A stretch of DNA of 36,347 nt, from NCBI GenBank assembly GCA_002706085.1, contig PAJO01000043.1, forward strand, positions 1-36,347, given 5' to 3'. Under the pieces are notes generated by a model. The model was not told where the DNA came from, made no database searches, and saw only the letters and a list, made by a program, of their open reading frames with translations. The DNA is from Alcanivoracaceae bacterium. GTDB taxonomy: Bacteria; Pseudomonadota; Gammaproteobacteria; Pseudomonadales; Alcanivoracaceae. This document shows positions 1 to 7,205 of this stretch, piece after piece. Both the position numbers and the translations under genes were made by a program. The first letter of the stretch is position 1, and each line of letters begins with the position of its first letter.

Positions 1-118
1 ACATCTGCTGCGCCTTGCCTCTAGGAAGGGGAGCCACCCTTACCGTCGAGACAAGACACAACAGCTGCACGCTTCAGGCCACGCTGAGCATGCAAGGAGT
101 TATTCAGAGGCTCCCTAG
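1..118 (-). mobile_element. Insertion-sequence-like end, partial (left)
   Basis: This stretch is an inverted copy of positions 36148-36265: aligned without gaps over 118 bases it differs at about 19 positions by my hand count. Read on the minus strand from position 118 it begins CTAGGGAGCCTCTGAATAA, which looks like a terminal inverted repeat preceded by a CTAG-type target. The element runs off the left edge, so no transposase is visible. Its first bases provide the TAG stop of the neighbouring DUF523 gene. IS5-like identity is only a guess from the tip and the CTAG. Confidence 0.55.
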
Positions 119-783
119 TGCATCGCCTGACTCAGCCGAGAAAGGTAATGCTGAAAGTTTGTTTTCAGTGGCTCACTAAGGGCGTCGCTTTGCGTTAGCC
201 GTTCCTGTAACCAGCTGCCCTGATGGTCGTTGTGGTGCCACTGCTGATAGCAGAATACCTGTAGCACGAAGTGTTGCAGGAAGGCGGGCTTTTCCAGGTC
301 GGTTTCGTTGGCCAGGGCAATGCGGGGATACAGTTCGTGCAGCTTGCGGGCGAAGGCGCCGGAGCCGATACCATTATCGTTGCCGTATTCGTCATGCAAT
401 GGCGTGGTGAGATGGCCGCAACTGGGTGAGCGGGCTTTGAGAATAAAACCGCACAGCGGCTCGCCCAGGGTGCTGGCAACGCCCTCCAGCGCGTCGGTAA
501 AATCCCGTGAGGGATCGTCAACGGCCTTGACTCGTTGGCCCTGTTCGGTCTGCACCACCTGGATGGGGGCACGGGGAATGCCCAGCCCGATACTCACTTC
601 CGGGCAGGTTTCCCGAAAACGCAACAGCGGTGCGAGCTGGTGAATGACGATGCCGTTGCGTTTGTGGTCGCCGTCGTAGCGGACGTTCTGCCCGGTGAGA
701 CAGGCGCTGACACCAATCACCGGTTTCTGCCATTCCTGCTGTGGCAAGGCGATCCCCACTTGTTGTAGCAGATCCGTTAGCAT
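115..783 (-). CDS. DUF523 domain protein
   Basis: A 222-residue cytoplasmic protein. The DUF523 domain covers about residues 20-165, with family motifs SACLTGQNVRYDG (Cys28), a CPEVSIGLGIPRAP segment (Cys60) and KARSPSCG (Cys122). The conserved cysteines suggest metal or Fe-S binding, but the biochemical role is not settled; DUF523 is often fused to DUF1722, which I do not see here. The start is the ATG at 781-783, preceded by AAGGAG; an upstream in-frame extension would overlap the divergent dehydrogenase gene and was rejected. The TAG stop at 115-117 lies in the tip of the repeat at the window edge, so the C-terminus after about residue 200 may have been altered by insertion. Confidence 0.85.
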   Translation of the reverse strand: MLTDLLQQVGIALPQQEWQKPVIGVSACLTGQNVRYDGDHKRNGIVIHQLAPLLRFRETCPEVSIGLGIPRAPIQVVQTEQGQRVKAVDDPSRDFTDALEGVASTLGEPLCGFILKARSPSCGHLTTPLHDEYGNDNGIGSGAFARKLHELYPRIALANETDLEKPAFLQHFVLQVFCYQQWHHNDHQGSWLQERLTQSDALSEPLKTNFQHYLSRLSQAMH

Positions 784-820
784 GGGCCTTCTCCTTTTTC
801 TCCGCTGAAGGACTTTGATC

Positions 821-1771
821 ATGCAAGGCGTCTTTCTCGATACGGAAACCGTTAACCCCGAGCAACTGGACTTCTCTGCGCTAGAGGCATTGATGTCCTG
901 GACCTTCCATCCTTTCACTGCGCCTGCGGAGCGCATTGCGCGTTTGCAGGGGGCCGAGGTCGTCATCACCAACAAGGTGGTGCTCGATGCTGACACCCTG
1001 GCGGCCTGTCCGTCTCTCAAGCTTATCTGCATTTGTGCCACGGGTACCAATAATGTGGATCTACCGGCGGCGAAAGCCCAGGGCATTACCGTGTGCAACG
1101 TGAGCGGCTATGCGCGGGCGTCTGTGGCGCAGCACAGCCTGATGTTGATGTTGGCCCTTGCCACCCACTGCGTGCAGTACGATGCGGCGGTGAAACGGGG
1201 TGAATGGAGTGCCGCACGGCAGTTTTGCCTGCTGGATTACCCGATCATGGAGCTGGCAGGCAAAACCCTGGGTATCATTGGTTTCGGAGATCTGGGCCGG
1301 GAAACGGCTCGGCTGGCGGAGGCCTTCGGTATGGAGATTGCCGTGGCGCAATCATTCAGCGGAGCGAGCCATGAGGGGCGCCTGCCGCTCAACGAGTTGC
1401 TGCCCCGGGCCGATGTGCTGAGCCTGCACTGTCCGTTGACGGCACAGACCGAGAAGCTGGTGAGTGCGGCGTTTCTGGCGCAGATGAAAGCAGGGGCGCT
1501 GCTGATCAATACCGCCCGCGGTGGCCTGATTGATGAATCGGCCCTGGCGGACGCCCTGCGCTCGGGGCATCTAGGCGGTGCCGGGCTGGATGTGCTGAGC
1601 AGTGAACCCCCTTCCCGCGATCATGTGTTGTTGGCCGACGATATTCCCAACCTGATCATTACCCCGCACAACGCCTGGGGCACCCGGGAGTGTCGCCAGC
1701 GATTGCTGGATGGCGTTGTCAGCAATATCAGGAACTGGCAGGCCGGCGCGGCGACCAATGTGGTGAACTAG
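821..1771 (+). CDS. D-2-hydroxyacid dehydrogenase (glycerate/hydroxypyruvate reductase type)
   Basis: A 316-residue NAD(P)-dependent reductase of the D-isomer-specific 2-hydroxyacid dehydrogenase family, closest in style to HprA glycerate dehydrogenase. The Rossmann motif GFGDLG lies at residues 154-159. The catalytic trio is visible as Arg233 in NTARGG, Glu262 in SSEPP and His283 in TPHNAW. The start is ATG 821, with GAAGGA about nine bases upstream; a TTG six bases earlier is possible but less well placed. It is divergent from the DUF523 gene with only 37 bases between starts, so the two promoters must overlap. Substrate (hydroxypyruvate or glyoxylate) is inferred from the family. Confidence 0.9.
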   Translation: MQGVFLDTETVNPEQLDFSALEALMSWTFHPFTAPAERIARLQGAEVVITNKVVLDADTLAACPSLKLICICATGTNNVDLPAAKAQGITVCNVSGYARASVAQHSLMLMLALATHCVQYDAAVKRGEWSAARQFCLLDYPIMELAGKTLGIIGFGDLGRETARLAEAFGMEIAVAQSFSGASHEGRLPLNELLPRADVLSLHCPLTAQTEKLVSAAFLAQMKAGALLINTARGGLIDESALADALRSGHLGGAGLDVLSSEPPSRDHVLLADDIPNLIITPHNAWGTRECRQRLLDGVVSNIRNWQAGAATNVVN

Positions 1772-1777
1772 CCCTGT

Positions 1778-1949
1778 CGTAGGAGCGTCGCTGGCGGCGC
1801 GATACCAAACCCCGAAAAGAACGATTTACCACAGGGTTCACCAAGGTCACGCAGATAAAACAAAGTGATTGCTCTGCTCCTCTGTGTGCTCTGTGGTGAA
1901 AAAGGTTTTGCCCATGGTCTGTTATCGCGCCGCGAGCGACGCTCCTACG
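1778..1949. repeat. REPIN-like inverted repeat, copy A
   Basis: Two 26-base arms (1778-1803 and 1924-1949) are inverted copies with one mismatch. Each begins with a GTAGGAGCG head and ends GCGCGAT, as in REP sequences that carry a GTAG head. Between them lies a second inverted pair built on ACCACAGGG and CTCTGTGGT. The element fills the gap between two convergent genes. Confidence 0.8.
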
Positions 1950-1962
1950 GCCAGGGTTGGTT

Positions 1963-2769
1963 TTATCCTTTCTTCTTTAGCCGGCTGGCCAGCAGTTTGT
2001 CCATGCCCCTGAACAGCGGTTGCGGCAGGTTGGTGATCGGCCCGGGCGCGGCGGCGAGCAGTACGCTGCCGAGCTTGCCCATGGGGCGGGCGATACGGGA
2101 TGGTCGTTTCTCGCAGGCTTCCACGATCCAGCCTGCGGCCTTCTGCACGTGCATCATGGGCATGTATTTATAGATGGCCGTCCGCGATGACATGGGGGTG
2201 CGGACCATGGGGAAATACACCACAGTCGTGGTGATCCCTTGATGGCCCATCTCCGCCTGCAGGGAGCGGGTGAAGGACTCCAGCGCGCTCTTGCTGGCCA
2301 GGTAGGCCGAGAACAGTGGGATGGGAATCTGGGTGGAGAGACTGGAAATGTTCACCACATGCCCGTGCCCCTGCTCGAGAAAACGGGGCAGCAGTTTCAG
2401 CGTCATCGCCACTGCGCCGATATAGTTCAGCTGTACGGTGCGTTGAAAGTCGTGCAGGCGGTCCAGTGACTGCTCAATGGGGCGCCGGATAGAGTGAGCG
2501 GCATTGTTCACCAGCGCATGAATGTCCTGCTGCTCACGCAGAATCTGGTCGGCACAGGCTTCAATCGCTTCGCTGCTGCTGAGGTCACAGGGGTAGATGG
2601 CGCAGTAAGCGCCCTCCGCTTCTACGCGCTGCTGGACCTCGCGCAGCTGTTCTTCCCGGCGAGCGACAAGGCACAGCCTCGCTCCACGACGGGCCATCAA
2701 GACTGCAGCTTGCGCACCAATGCCACTGGAGGAGCCGGTGAGTACAATGGTCTGGCCTTTCAATTTCAT
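1963..2769 (-). CDS. SDR family oxidoreductase
   Basis: A 268-residue classical short-chain dehydrogenase/reductase. The cofactor motif TGSSSGIG is at residues 11-18, NNA at 88-90, and the catalytic set includes Ser142/Ser143, Tyr156 and Lys160 in YLASK. The C-terminal 60 residues are basic (ending RLKKKG) and hydrophobic in part, which fits SDRs acting on lipid-like substrates, but the substrate cannot be read from sequence. ATG 2767-2769 is the only reasonable start. The gene converges on the dehydrogenase across REPIN-like copy A. Confidence 0.88.
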   Translation of the reverse strand: MKLKGQTIVLTGSSSGIGAQAAVLMARRGARLCLVARREEQLREVQQRVEAEGAYCAIYPCDLSSSEAIEACADQILREQQDIHALVNNAAHSIRRPIEQSLDRLHDFQRTVQLNYIGAVAMTLKLLPRFLEQGHGHVVNISSLSTQIPIPLFSAYLASKSALESFTRSLQAEMGHQGITTTVVYFPMVRTPMSSRTAIYKYMPMMHVQKAAGWIVEACEKRPSRIARPMGKLGSVLLAAAPGPITNLPQPLFRGMDKLLASRLKKKG

Positions 2770-2856
2770 TGGCGTTCCCGGTTTTGTCGGTAAACGAAAA
2801 GTGTGCCGGTGATTCCCGGGGACGCCAAGGTCAAAACAGGACGAAGAGTTCGCACT

Positions 2857-3276
2857 ATGTGGAAACAGAAAACACTCACCCTTTCAGCTAAACGCCGGGG
2901 CTGTCATCTGGTGACGCGTGAGGTGCTGGAGCAATTGCCGGAGTTGGCCGATTTGCAAGTGGGGCTGCTGCATCTTTTCATCCAGCACACATCGGCGTCT
3001 TTGACCATCAACGAGAATGCGGACCCGGATGTTCGGGGGGATCTGGAACGTCACCTGAATGTGATGGTGCCCGAAAACGCGCCCTACTATGCGCATACCC
3101 TGGAAGGCCCGGACGACATGCCCGCGCATATCAAGAGTGTGCTGATTGGCCCGTCTCTCAGTGTCCCCATCACCGATGGCCGACTGGCGCTGGGAACCTG
3201 GCAGGGGATCTATTTGTGCGAGCACCGTGATCAGGGTGGGGCGCGCAGGCTGGTGGCGACGATTCAGGGGGAATAA
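2857..3276 (+). CDS. yjbQ: YjbQ family protein (UPF0047)
   Basis: A 139-residue protein matching the usual 138-140 residue length of the YjbQ/UPF0047 family. Family signatures are the [18 protein letters not shown] segment near residues 45-62 and [13 protein letters not shown] near residue 113. Members form trimers with a histidine-lined metal site and have been reported to have weak thiamine-phosphate synthase activity; the physiological role is uncertain. ATG 2857 was chosen because it gives the family length and has AGGACGAAGAG upstream, whereas the upstream extension to 2803 has no family match. Confidence 0.88.
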   Translation: MWKQKTLTLSAKRRGCHLVTREVLEQLPELADLQVGLLHLFIQHTSASLTINENADPDVRGDLERHLNVMVPENAPYYAHTLEGPDDMPAHIKSVLIGPSLSVPITDGRLALGTWQGIYLCEHRDQGGARRLVATIQGE

Positions 3277-3286
3277 AGGGAAGCGC

Positions 3287-3385
3287 CGTTTCGCGCTACG
3301 AGTTTCGAGTTGCGAAAATCAAAGGGAAGACCACCGCGCCGGTGAGGCGGGTGGTTTTGCTCTTCGAAACTCGAAACCCGAAACG
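3287..3385. repeat. Palindromic intergenic repeat at a convergent junction
   Basis: The left arm near 3287-3317 (with GAGTTTCGAGTT) and the right arm 3363-3385 (with CTCGAAACCCGAAACG) are imperfect inverted copies, with a short insertion in the left arm. They flank the terminator-like hairpin at 3330-3358, between convergent yjbQ and the YccT-like gene. Confidence 0.6.
3330..3358 (+). terminator. Probable rho-independent terminator after yjbQ
   Basis: ACCACC (3330-3335) pairs with GGTGGT (3350-3355), with inner GC pairs, and is followed by a TTT run. The position 54 bases after the yjbQ stop fits. An A-rich stretch on the other side means it might also serve the opposite strand. Confidence 0.5.
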
Positions 3386-3399
3386 CCTTTCGTGTTGCG

Positions 3400-4107
3400 T
3401 TACTGCGATATCCACTGCAGGAATTCGCGGCGTTCTTCCGCCGTGGCCTGATTCCATTGTGCTTTCAGGGTATCCAGGTAGCTTGCCGGTGGCGCCTGGG
3501 GGGCCACGGAGGAGGTCTTCTCCGTGGCCGCGGCTGCCGATGCGCCAGCGGTAACACCGGCTGCGGCTTGAGGTGCAACGCTGTTGGTGGTCGCGGTGGT
3601 CACTTCTTCACCGGTGATGGGCGCCATGAAGCCGCGCTTCAGGACCAGCTTGCTTTCTTCTGCCGCTACTTTCTCTCCGCTGACGGGGTTTTCTACCCAG
3701 CCATGAAAGCTGTCTTCCATGGCACGTGCTTGTGCCACATCCTGTGGTTTTTCGAAACCGAGAATCCACATGTCACCGGGTTTGCCATCGACCACGAAAT
3801 TGGCAGGATTGGTTTTCACAATCTCGTGATTGTCTGCATCCAGCTGCCAGAGTTCCTTGTAATAGGCCAGAATCTCGTAGCGTCCCGGTGCAAACTTCAG
3901 ATCCTTGTATTCAGTCGAAAAGAAGGTGTTAACGCCTTCGACTTCTTCGCCATTGATGGTGAATACTTCCAGTTCGCTGGGGACTCGCACGGTGACGACA
4001 TTGCTGTCAGATCGGGCGGGGCCATCGTACAGCTGGACGACCGGACTACGGGCGCAGGCGGCCAGCAGCAGGGTGAGCAAGGCAAGGATGGATACGCGGA
4101 ACAACAT
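3400..4107 (-). CDS. YccT-like (DUF2057) lipoprotein
   Basis: A 235-residue predicted lipoprotein. The signal peptide MLFRVSILALLTLLLAAC ends in a lipobox with Cys18. The following domain (about residues 22-150), with INGEEVEGVNTFF, FAPGRYEILAYYKELW and GDMWILGFEKP, resembles the DUF2057/YccT family. An Ala/Thr-rich linker at about 165-205 leads to a short conserved tail (LDTLKAQWNQATAEERREFLQW). The role is unknown. The ATG at 4105-4107 has AGGAGA upstream and leads directly into the signal peptide. It is the last gene of a three-gene minus-strand group with the two small genes upstream. Confidence 0.8.
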   Translation of the reverse strand: MLFRVSILALLTLLLAACARSPVVQLYDGPARSDSNVVTVRVPSELEVFTINGEEVEGVNTFFSTEYKDLKFAPGRYEILAYYKELWQLDADNHEIVKTNPANFVVDGKPGDMWILGFEKPQDVAQARAMEDSFHGWVENPVSGEKVAAEESKLVLKRGFMAPITGEEVTTATTNSVAPQAAAGVTAGASAAAATEKTSSVAPQAPPASYLDTLKAQWNQATAEERREFLQWISQ

Positions 4108-4127
4108 GACTTCTCCTGATTGGCAGA

Positions 4128-4144
4128 CCCGCCAGTCTGGCGGG
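4128..4144 (-). other. Intercistronic perfect hairpin upstream of the YccT-like gene
   Basis: CCCGCCAG (4128-4135) and CTGGCGGG (4137-4144) form a perfect 8-bp palindrome around one base. It sits about 11 bases upstream of the AGGAGA ribosome-binding site of the lipoprotein gene and has no T-run, so processing or attenuation is more likely than termination. Confidence 0.5.
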
Positions 4145-4172
4145 CGAAGATGGCAAAGCGGTGACAGGGATA

Positions 4173-4511
4173 TCAGAAGCCCCAACTGTCAACGCGGGCG
4201 GGCGCCACATCCCGGTTCAGGGCGGTGAGCCCTCTGGCACAACGGATTATCCACCAGACAGTGGCAAAGACCATCACCAGCCAGCCAATGAAGGCCAGAG
4301 TGGTGATGCCGGCGATAACGGAATAGAGCAACCCGATCCAGAACGTTCGGTACTGGAAACGAAAATGTTCGCGTAATGGCGGTGGGGCATCACCGGCATT
4401 CAGGTGGGCCAGTATCACGCCGGCAATGGCGGTAATGCCGCCGGTGATCAATCCCACCAGATGCAGCACATAAATGATGCGGACCAGGCTGGTCTGGCTG
4501 GTGTCGGACAT
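4173..4511 (-). CDS. Small integral membrane protein (DUF4870-like)
   Basis: A 112-residue protein with three hydrophobic segments at about residues 10-35, 55-75 and 75-95, and a REHFRFQYRTFWIGLL segment typical of DUF4870/COG3671 membrane proteins. Function unknown. Its ATG overlaps the TGA of the upstream Kunitz lipoprotein gene by one base (TGATG), so the two are probably translationally coupled. Confidence 0.8.
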   Translation of the reverse strand: MSDTSQTSLVRIIYVLHLVGLITGGITAIAGVILAHLNAGDAPPPLREHFRFQYRTFWIGLLYSVIAGITTLAFIGWLVMVFATVWWIIRCARGLTALNRDVAPARVDSWGF

Positions 4512-4810
4512 CAGGGAGCCTCTTTGACCGGTGCTTTCGCCGGGGCGCTGGTGGCCGTGGCGTTACAGGTGCTGACGCAGGCGTCCATGGTCTCGAACGG
4601 TACGCTACCCTGGCAGCCTCCCCAGATAAAGCTCTGGCAGGCGCCTGTGTCGGCATCAAAGTAGTAGCGGGGAATGGAGGCCTTGCACATGCCTGATTCC
4701 GGGGGTTGGTAGCAGGCGTCTGGTAGCTTGGCCGTGCCGGGTTCGTTGCCGTTCTGGCATCCTGCCAGCAGGGTAAACGCGAGAATGAAGGGGAAAATCA
4801 GGTATCGCAT
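4511..4810 (-). CDS. Lipoprotein with a single Kunitz/BPTI domain
   Basis: A 99-residue protein. Residues 1-17 are a signal peptide ending in LLAG before the lipidated Cys18. The rest is almost entirely a Kunitz/BPTI domain: Cys33, 42, 58, 66, 78 and 82, with 8, 15, 7, 11 and 3 residues between them, against 8-15-7-12-3 in bovine BPTI. The family core PRYYFD and FIWGGCQG is present. The residue after the second cysteine, which is P1 in BPTI, is Lys43, predicting inhibition of trypsin-like serine proteases. An Ala/Pro/Lys tail follows. It is coupled to the downstream membrane protein gene. A role in defence against exogenous proteases is inference. Confidence 0.85.
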   Translation of the reverse strand: MRYLIFPFILAFTLLAGCQNGNEPGTAKLPDACYQPPESGMCKASIPRYYFDADTGACQSFIWGGCQGSVPFETMDACVSTCNATATSAPAKAPVKEAP

Positions 4811-4957
4811 GGCTGTTCCTTGCCTCTTGCGAGGTCAGCAGGATAAAAATATGACGACTACTTTACCGGACTCTGCGACTGGCGGTAACCGGTTCATGTT
4901 ATCCACCAGCATTGTCCTTTATGCTGGTTTTACCGAAATACGACAGTGGGGTGGCGG

Positions 4958-5641
4958 GTGAAACGGGTCGCAGCAGGTTTCTATGTGATGGGCTTGTTCG
5001 TAACGGGCCTGTGCTGGGCGCAGGATACCCAGTACATGTTTTTGCAGGCTGGCAAGCTGCAGCTGAGTGATGCGGATACGACGGTGACGGCCAACGGCAC
5101 GACCCTGAGCGGGGACTATGATGATCTGCCTTTCTTTACTGGCGGGGTGCAGAAGATTCTCGGAGGTTCTGATCGTGTTCGCTATGGCTATGAAGGCGGT
5201 GCGGTGATCAGCTGGCAGAATGATTCAGTGAGCTACTCCGGCGTGGTGAATGGCGGGGCTACGGTCAATATCAAGGTTGAGAATGAAATGTTCCTGTTTG
5301 GCACCATGCTGGGGGGGTATGGCGATATCAACTTTGGTGACCGGGCGAGGCTGTTCTTGTCGGGTGGCCCCATGTTGCTGATGGCCTCCTTGAAGCAGGA
5401 CCAGGAAAAGCCCTACCCCCAGCCGTTGTCGTCGGCGGTAGTGATCAATGGCGATGAGCGTGATTTCAGCTTCGGTTATGGTGCCTATGCCTCACTGGGG
5501 CTGATCTTCTCGGTGGGCGGCAAATCCGAATTTGGGCTGGTGGTACGCGAGCAGGCCGTTGAGATGGATTTTAATGATGCCATCGCGGACTTTCCCTACG
5601 ATGGTACCCAGTACATGCTCAGCTTTGGTTATCGGATGTAG
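4958..5641 (+). CDS. Outer-membrane beta-barrel protein
   Basis: About 227 residues. A signal peptide (MKRVAAGFYVMGLFVTGLCWAQ) is followed by alternating amphipathic strands and a C-terminal aromatic-rich strand ending YMLSFGYRM, as expected for a small outer-membrane barrel. No closer family is recognised. The start is uncertain: GTG 4958 gives a typical charged signal-peptide N-terminus and has a GGGG run six bases upstream; GTG 4946 is the longer alternative and ATG 4988 a shorter one. Divergent from the Kunitz lipoprotein gene. Confidence 0.72.
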   Translation: MKRVAAGFYVMGLFVTGLCWAQDTQYMFLQAGKLQLSDADTTVTANGTTLSGDYDDLPFFTGGVQKILGGSDRVRYGYEGGAVISWQNDSVSYSGVVNGGATVNIKVENEMFLFGTMLGGYGDINFGDRARLFLSGGPMLLMASLKQDQEKPYPQPLSSAVVINGDERDFSFGYGAYASLGLIFSVGGKSEFGLVVREQAVEMDFNDAIADFPYDGTQYMLSFGYRM

Positions 5642-5663
5642 GGTGGGTTGTTAGCTGTCAGAC

Positions 5664-5705
5664 ATGAGCCATGAGCCATGAGCCATGAGCCATGAGCTAT
5701 GAGGG
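5664..5705. repeat. Six tandem copies of a 7-bp unit
   Basis: ATGAGCC occurs four times, followed by ATGAGCT and ATGAGGG, directly after the barrel gene. Related AGCTAYGAGC strings recur at 8045-8103 and around 31557-31580. Confidence 0.85.
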
Positions 5706-5846
5706 GCAAGCTTCAAGCTGCAAGCTACAACGCGGGGCGGGTTAATTTTGTCTTGAAAGGTTAGAGGCCGCGCTCAAATCATGGGCGCGGCTTCATTGCT
5801 TTCAGGACCTGTCAACGGTTGTCGCGTTGCAGCTTGCAGCTTGCTC
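5706..5846. repeat. Large imperfect palindrome at a convergent junction
   Basis: The left arm 5706-5734 (GCAAGCTTCAAGCTGCAAG then CTACAACGCG) and right arm 5823-5846 (CGCGTTGCAGCTTGCAGC then TTGCTC) are inverted copies with a few mismatches. About 90 bases lie between, including the terminator-like hairpin at 5767-5791. Confidence 0.7.
5767..5797 (+). terminator. Terminator-like hairpin
   Basis: GCCGCGC (5767-5773) and GCGCGGC (5785-5791) form a perfect 7-bp stem with an 11-base loop, followed by TTCATT. The tail is weak in T, so it may be only structural. Confidence 0.35.
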
Positions 5847-5851
5847 TTTCC

Positions 5852-6385
5852 TCAATCTGCCCGCATGTGCTTCTGGTCCCGGGGCAGGGTGTCATTTCTC
5901 AGACGGATGACGGTTTTCTGTAGCAGCAGGTTGTTGGGCAGGGTGTAGCGGTGGCCAAGCTCATCCTGCACGGTGATGAAGATCAGGCCCATATGCCGAA
6001 TCTGCCCCGTCACGGTATTGTCTCCATCCAGCAGGCGAATGCGATCACCCACCCGGTAAGGGGCGCTGAAGAACAGGATGATGGCCGCGGTGGCGTTGCT
6101 GAGCATGGACCAGCTGGCGAACAGGGCGACACCCAGCAGGGCCATCAATGAGGTCGCGAAAACCATCAGGCCATCGCCTTTCAGTCCCCACAGTACACCG
6201 ATGGCAATCAGGCTGATGACCAGACTGGCGCTGTTGATGACCACCGCGGTTTGAAAAATTCGGGCGCGGGTGTAGTTGCGGCGGCGCCCCAACCGCTTGG
6301 TGATACCGCGCAGCAGGATGGACAACGCCCAGCCGAGCAGGGCGATCACCACAGTGAGCCCCCACTTCATGACAATGGATTCCAT
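5852..6385 (-). CDS. Short MscS-type channel protein (mini-MscS)
   Basis: A 177-residue membrane protein. Hydrophobic segments occur at about residues 8-27, 50-70 and 75-105. The last (ALFASWSMLSNATAAIILFFSAPYRVGDRI) corresponds to the MscS pore helix TM3, followed by the beta domain (VTGQIRHMGLIFITVQDELGHRYTLPNNLLLQ). The C-terminal alpha/beta vestibule domain of E. coli MscS (286 residues) is absent. The start is ATG 6383-6385, three bases after the upstream hydrolase stop; an internal ATG (6368-6370, MKWG) is an alternative. A role in osmotic or ion flux is inferred from the family. Confidence 0.82.
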   Translation of the reverse strand: MESIVMKWGLTVVIALLGWALSILLRGITKRLGRRRNYTRARIFQTAVVINSASLVISLIAIGVLWGLKGDGLMVFATSLMALLGVALFASWSMLSNATAAIILFFSAPYRVGDRIRLLDGDNTVTGQIRHMGLIFITVQDELGHRYTLPNNLLLQKTVIRLRNDTLPRDQKHMRAD

Positions 6386-6387
6386 AG

Positions 6388-7029
6388 TTAACCGTGTTTG
6401 CCTGAGACAAAGGGATTGTTGGCACGCTCGTGGCCAATGGTCGACATGGGACCATGGCCCGGGATAAATGAAACGTCGTCATCCAGGGTGAGCAGCTTGT
6501 CCTTGATGGCAGCGATCAGGGTGTCGAAGTCGCCTTTGGGGAAATCCGTGCGGCCGATGGAGCCGTTAAACAGCACATCCCCAACCACCACCAGTTTGCT
6601 GTCGGGCTGGTAGAACACCACATGCCCCGGGGTATGCCCGGGACAGTGGCGCACTTCAAAGTGTGTTTCACCCACGGTGACGGTATCGCCATCTTCCAGC
6701 CAGCGGTTGGGAGTGAAGGGGCGGGAGGCCGGAAAACCCATCATCTGTGCCTGCTGAGGCAGCATGTCGATCCAGAACTGGTCGTCCCGGTGGGGACCTT
6801 CAATCGGAAGCCCCAGGGTCTCGGCGAGTTCGGCCACCGCGCCCACATGATCCAGATGGGCATGGGTCACCAGAATCTTCTCGGGGGTGCCGCCGACCTG
6901 TTTTAGTGCATCCAGAATGTTGTTGAGGTCGCCGCCGGGGTCGACGATGGCAACCTTGTCGGTGGATTCGCACTTGAGGAAAGAGCAGTTCTGCTGAAAC
7001 GGGGTCACCGGCAGGATGGCGTACTTCAT
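6388..7029 (-). CDS. Metallo-beta-lactamase fold hydrolase (YcbL/glyoxalase II-like)
   Basis: A 213-residue hydrolase with a complete binuclear metal site: THAHLDH (His56, His58, Asp60, His61), CPGHTPGH (His132), GDVLF (Asp151) and PGHGP (His192). The length and the MKYAILPVTPFQQNCS N-terminus match YcbL-type glyoxalase II-like enzymes, which hydrolyse thioesters such as S-lactoylglutathione. The substrate here is inferred. ATG 7027-7029 fits the family N-terminus, although no strong ribosome-binding site is seen. It is the first gene of a tight pair with the mini-MscS gene. Confidence 0.88.
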   Translation of the reverse strand: MKYAILPVTPFQQNCSFLKCESTDKVAIVDPGGDLNNILDALKQVGGTPEKILVTHAHLDHVGAVAELAETLGLPIEGPHRDDQFWIDMLPQQAQMMGFPASRPFTPNRWLEDGDTVTVGETHFEVRHCPGHTPGHVVFYQPDSKLVVVGDVLFNGSIGRTDFPKGDFDTLIAAIKDKLLTLDDDVSFIPGHGPMSTIGHERANNPFVSGKHG

Positions 7030-7205
7030 GGCTGTCTGTTCGGCTGTCTGGGGGTGAATGTGACCGGCAGTATAGCCGGTTCCCCGTCCGGGCTGCATGT
7101 CCGGACCAGTAAAAATATTTGCAAATTCAGACCTGGGTGGGGTTTGCGGTTTGCGGCCGAGTGCTATTTTAAGGTTTCCAACAATATACCCCGAGGAAGG
7201 GAATC

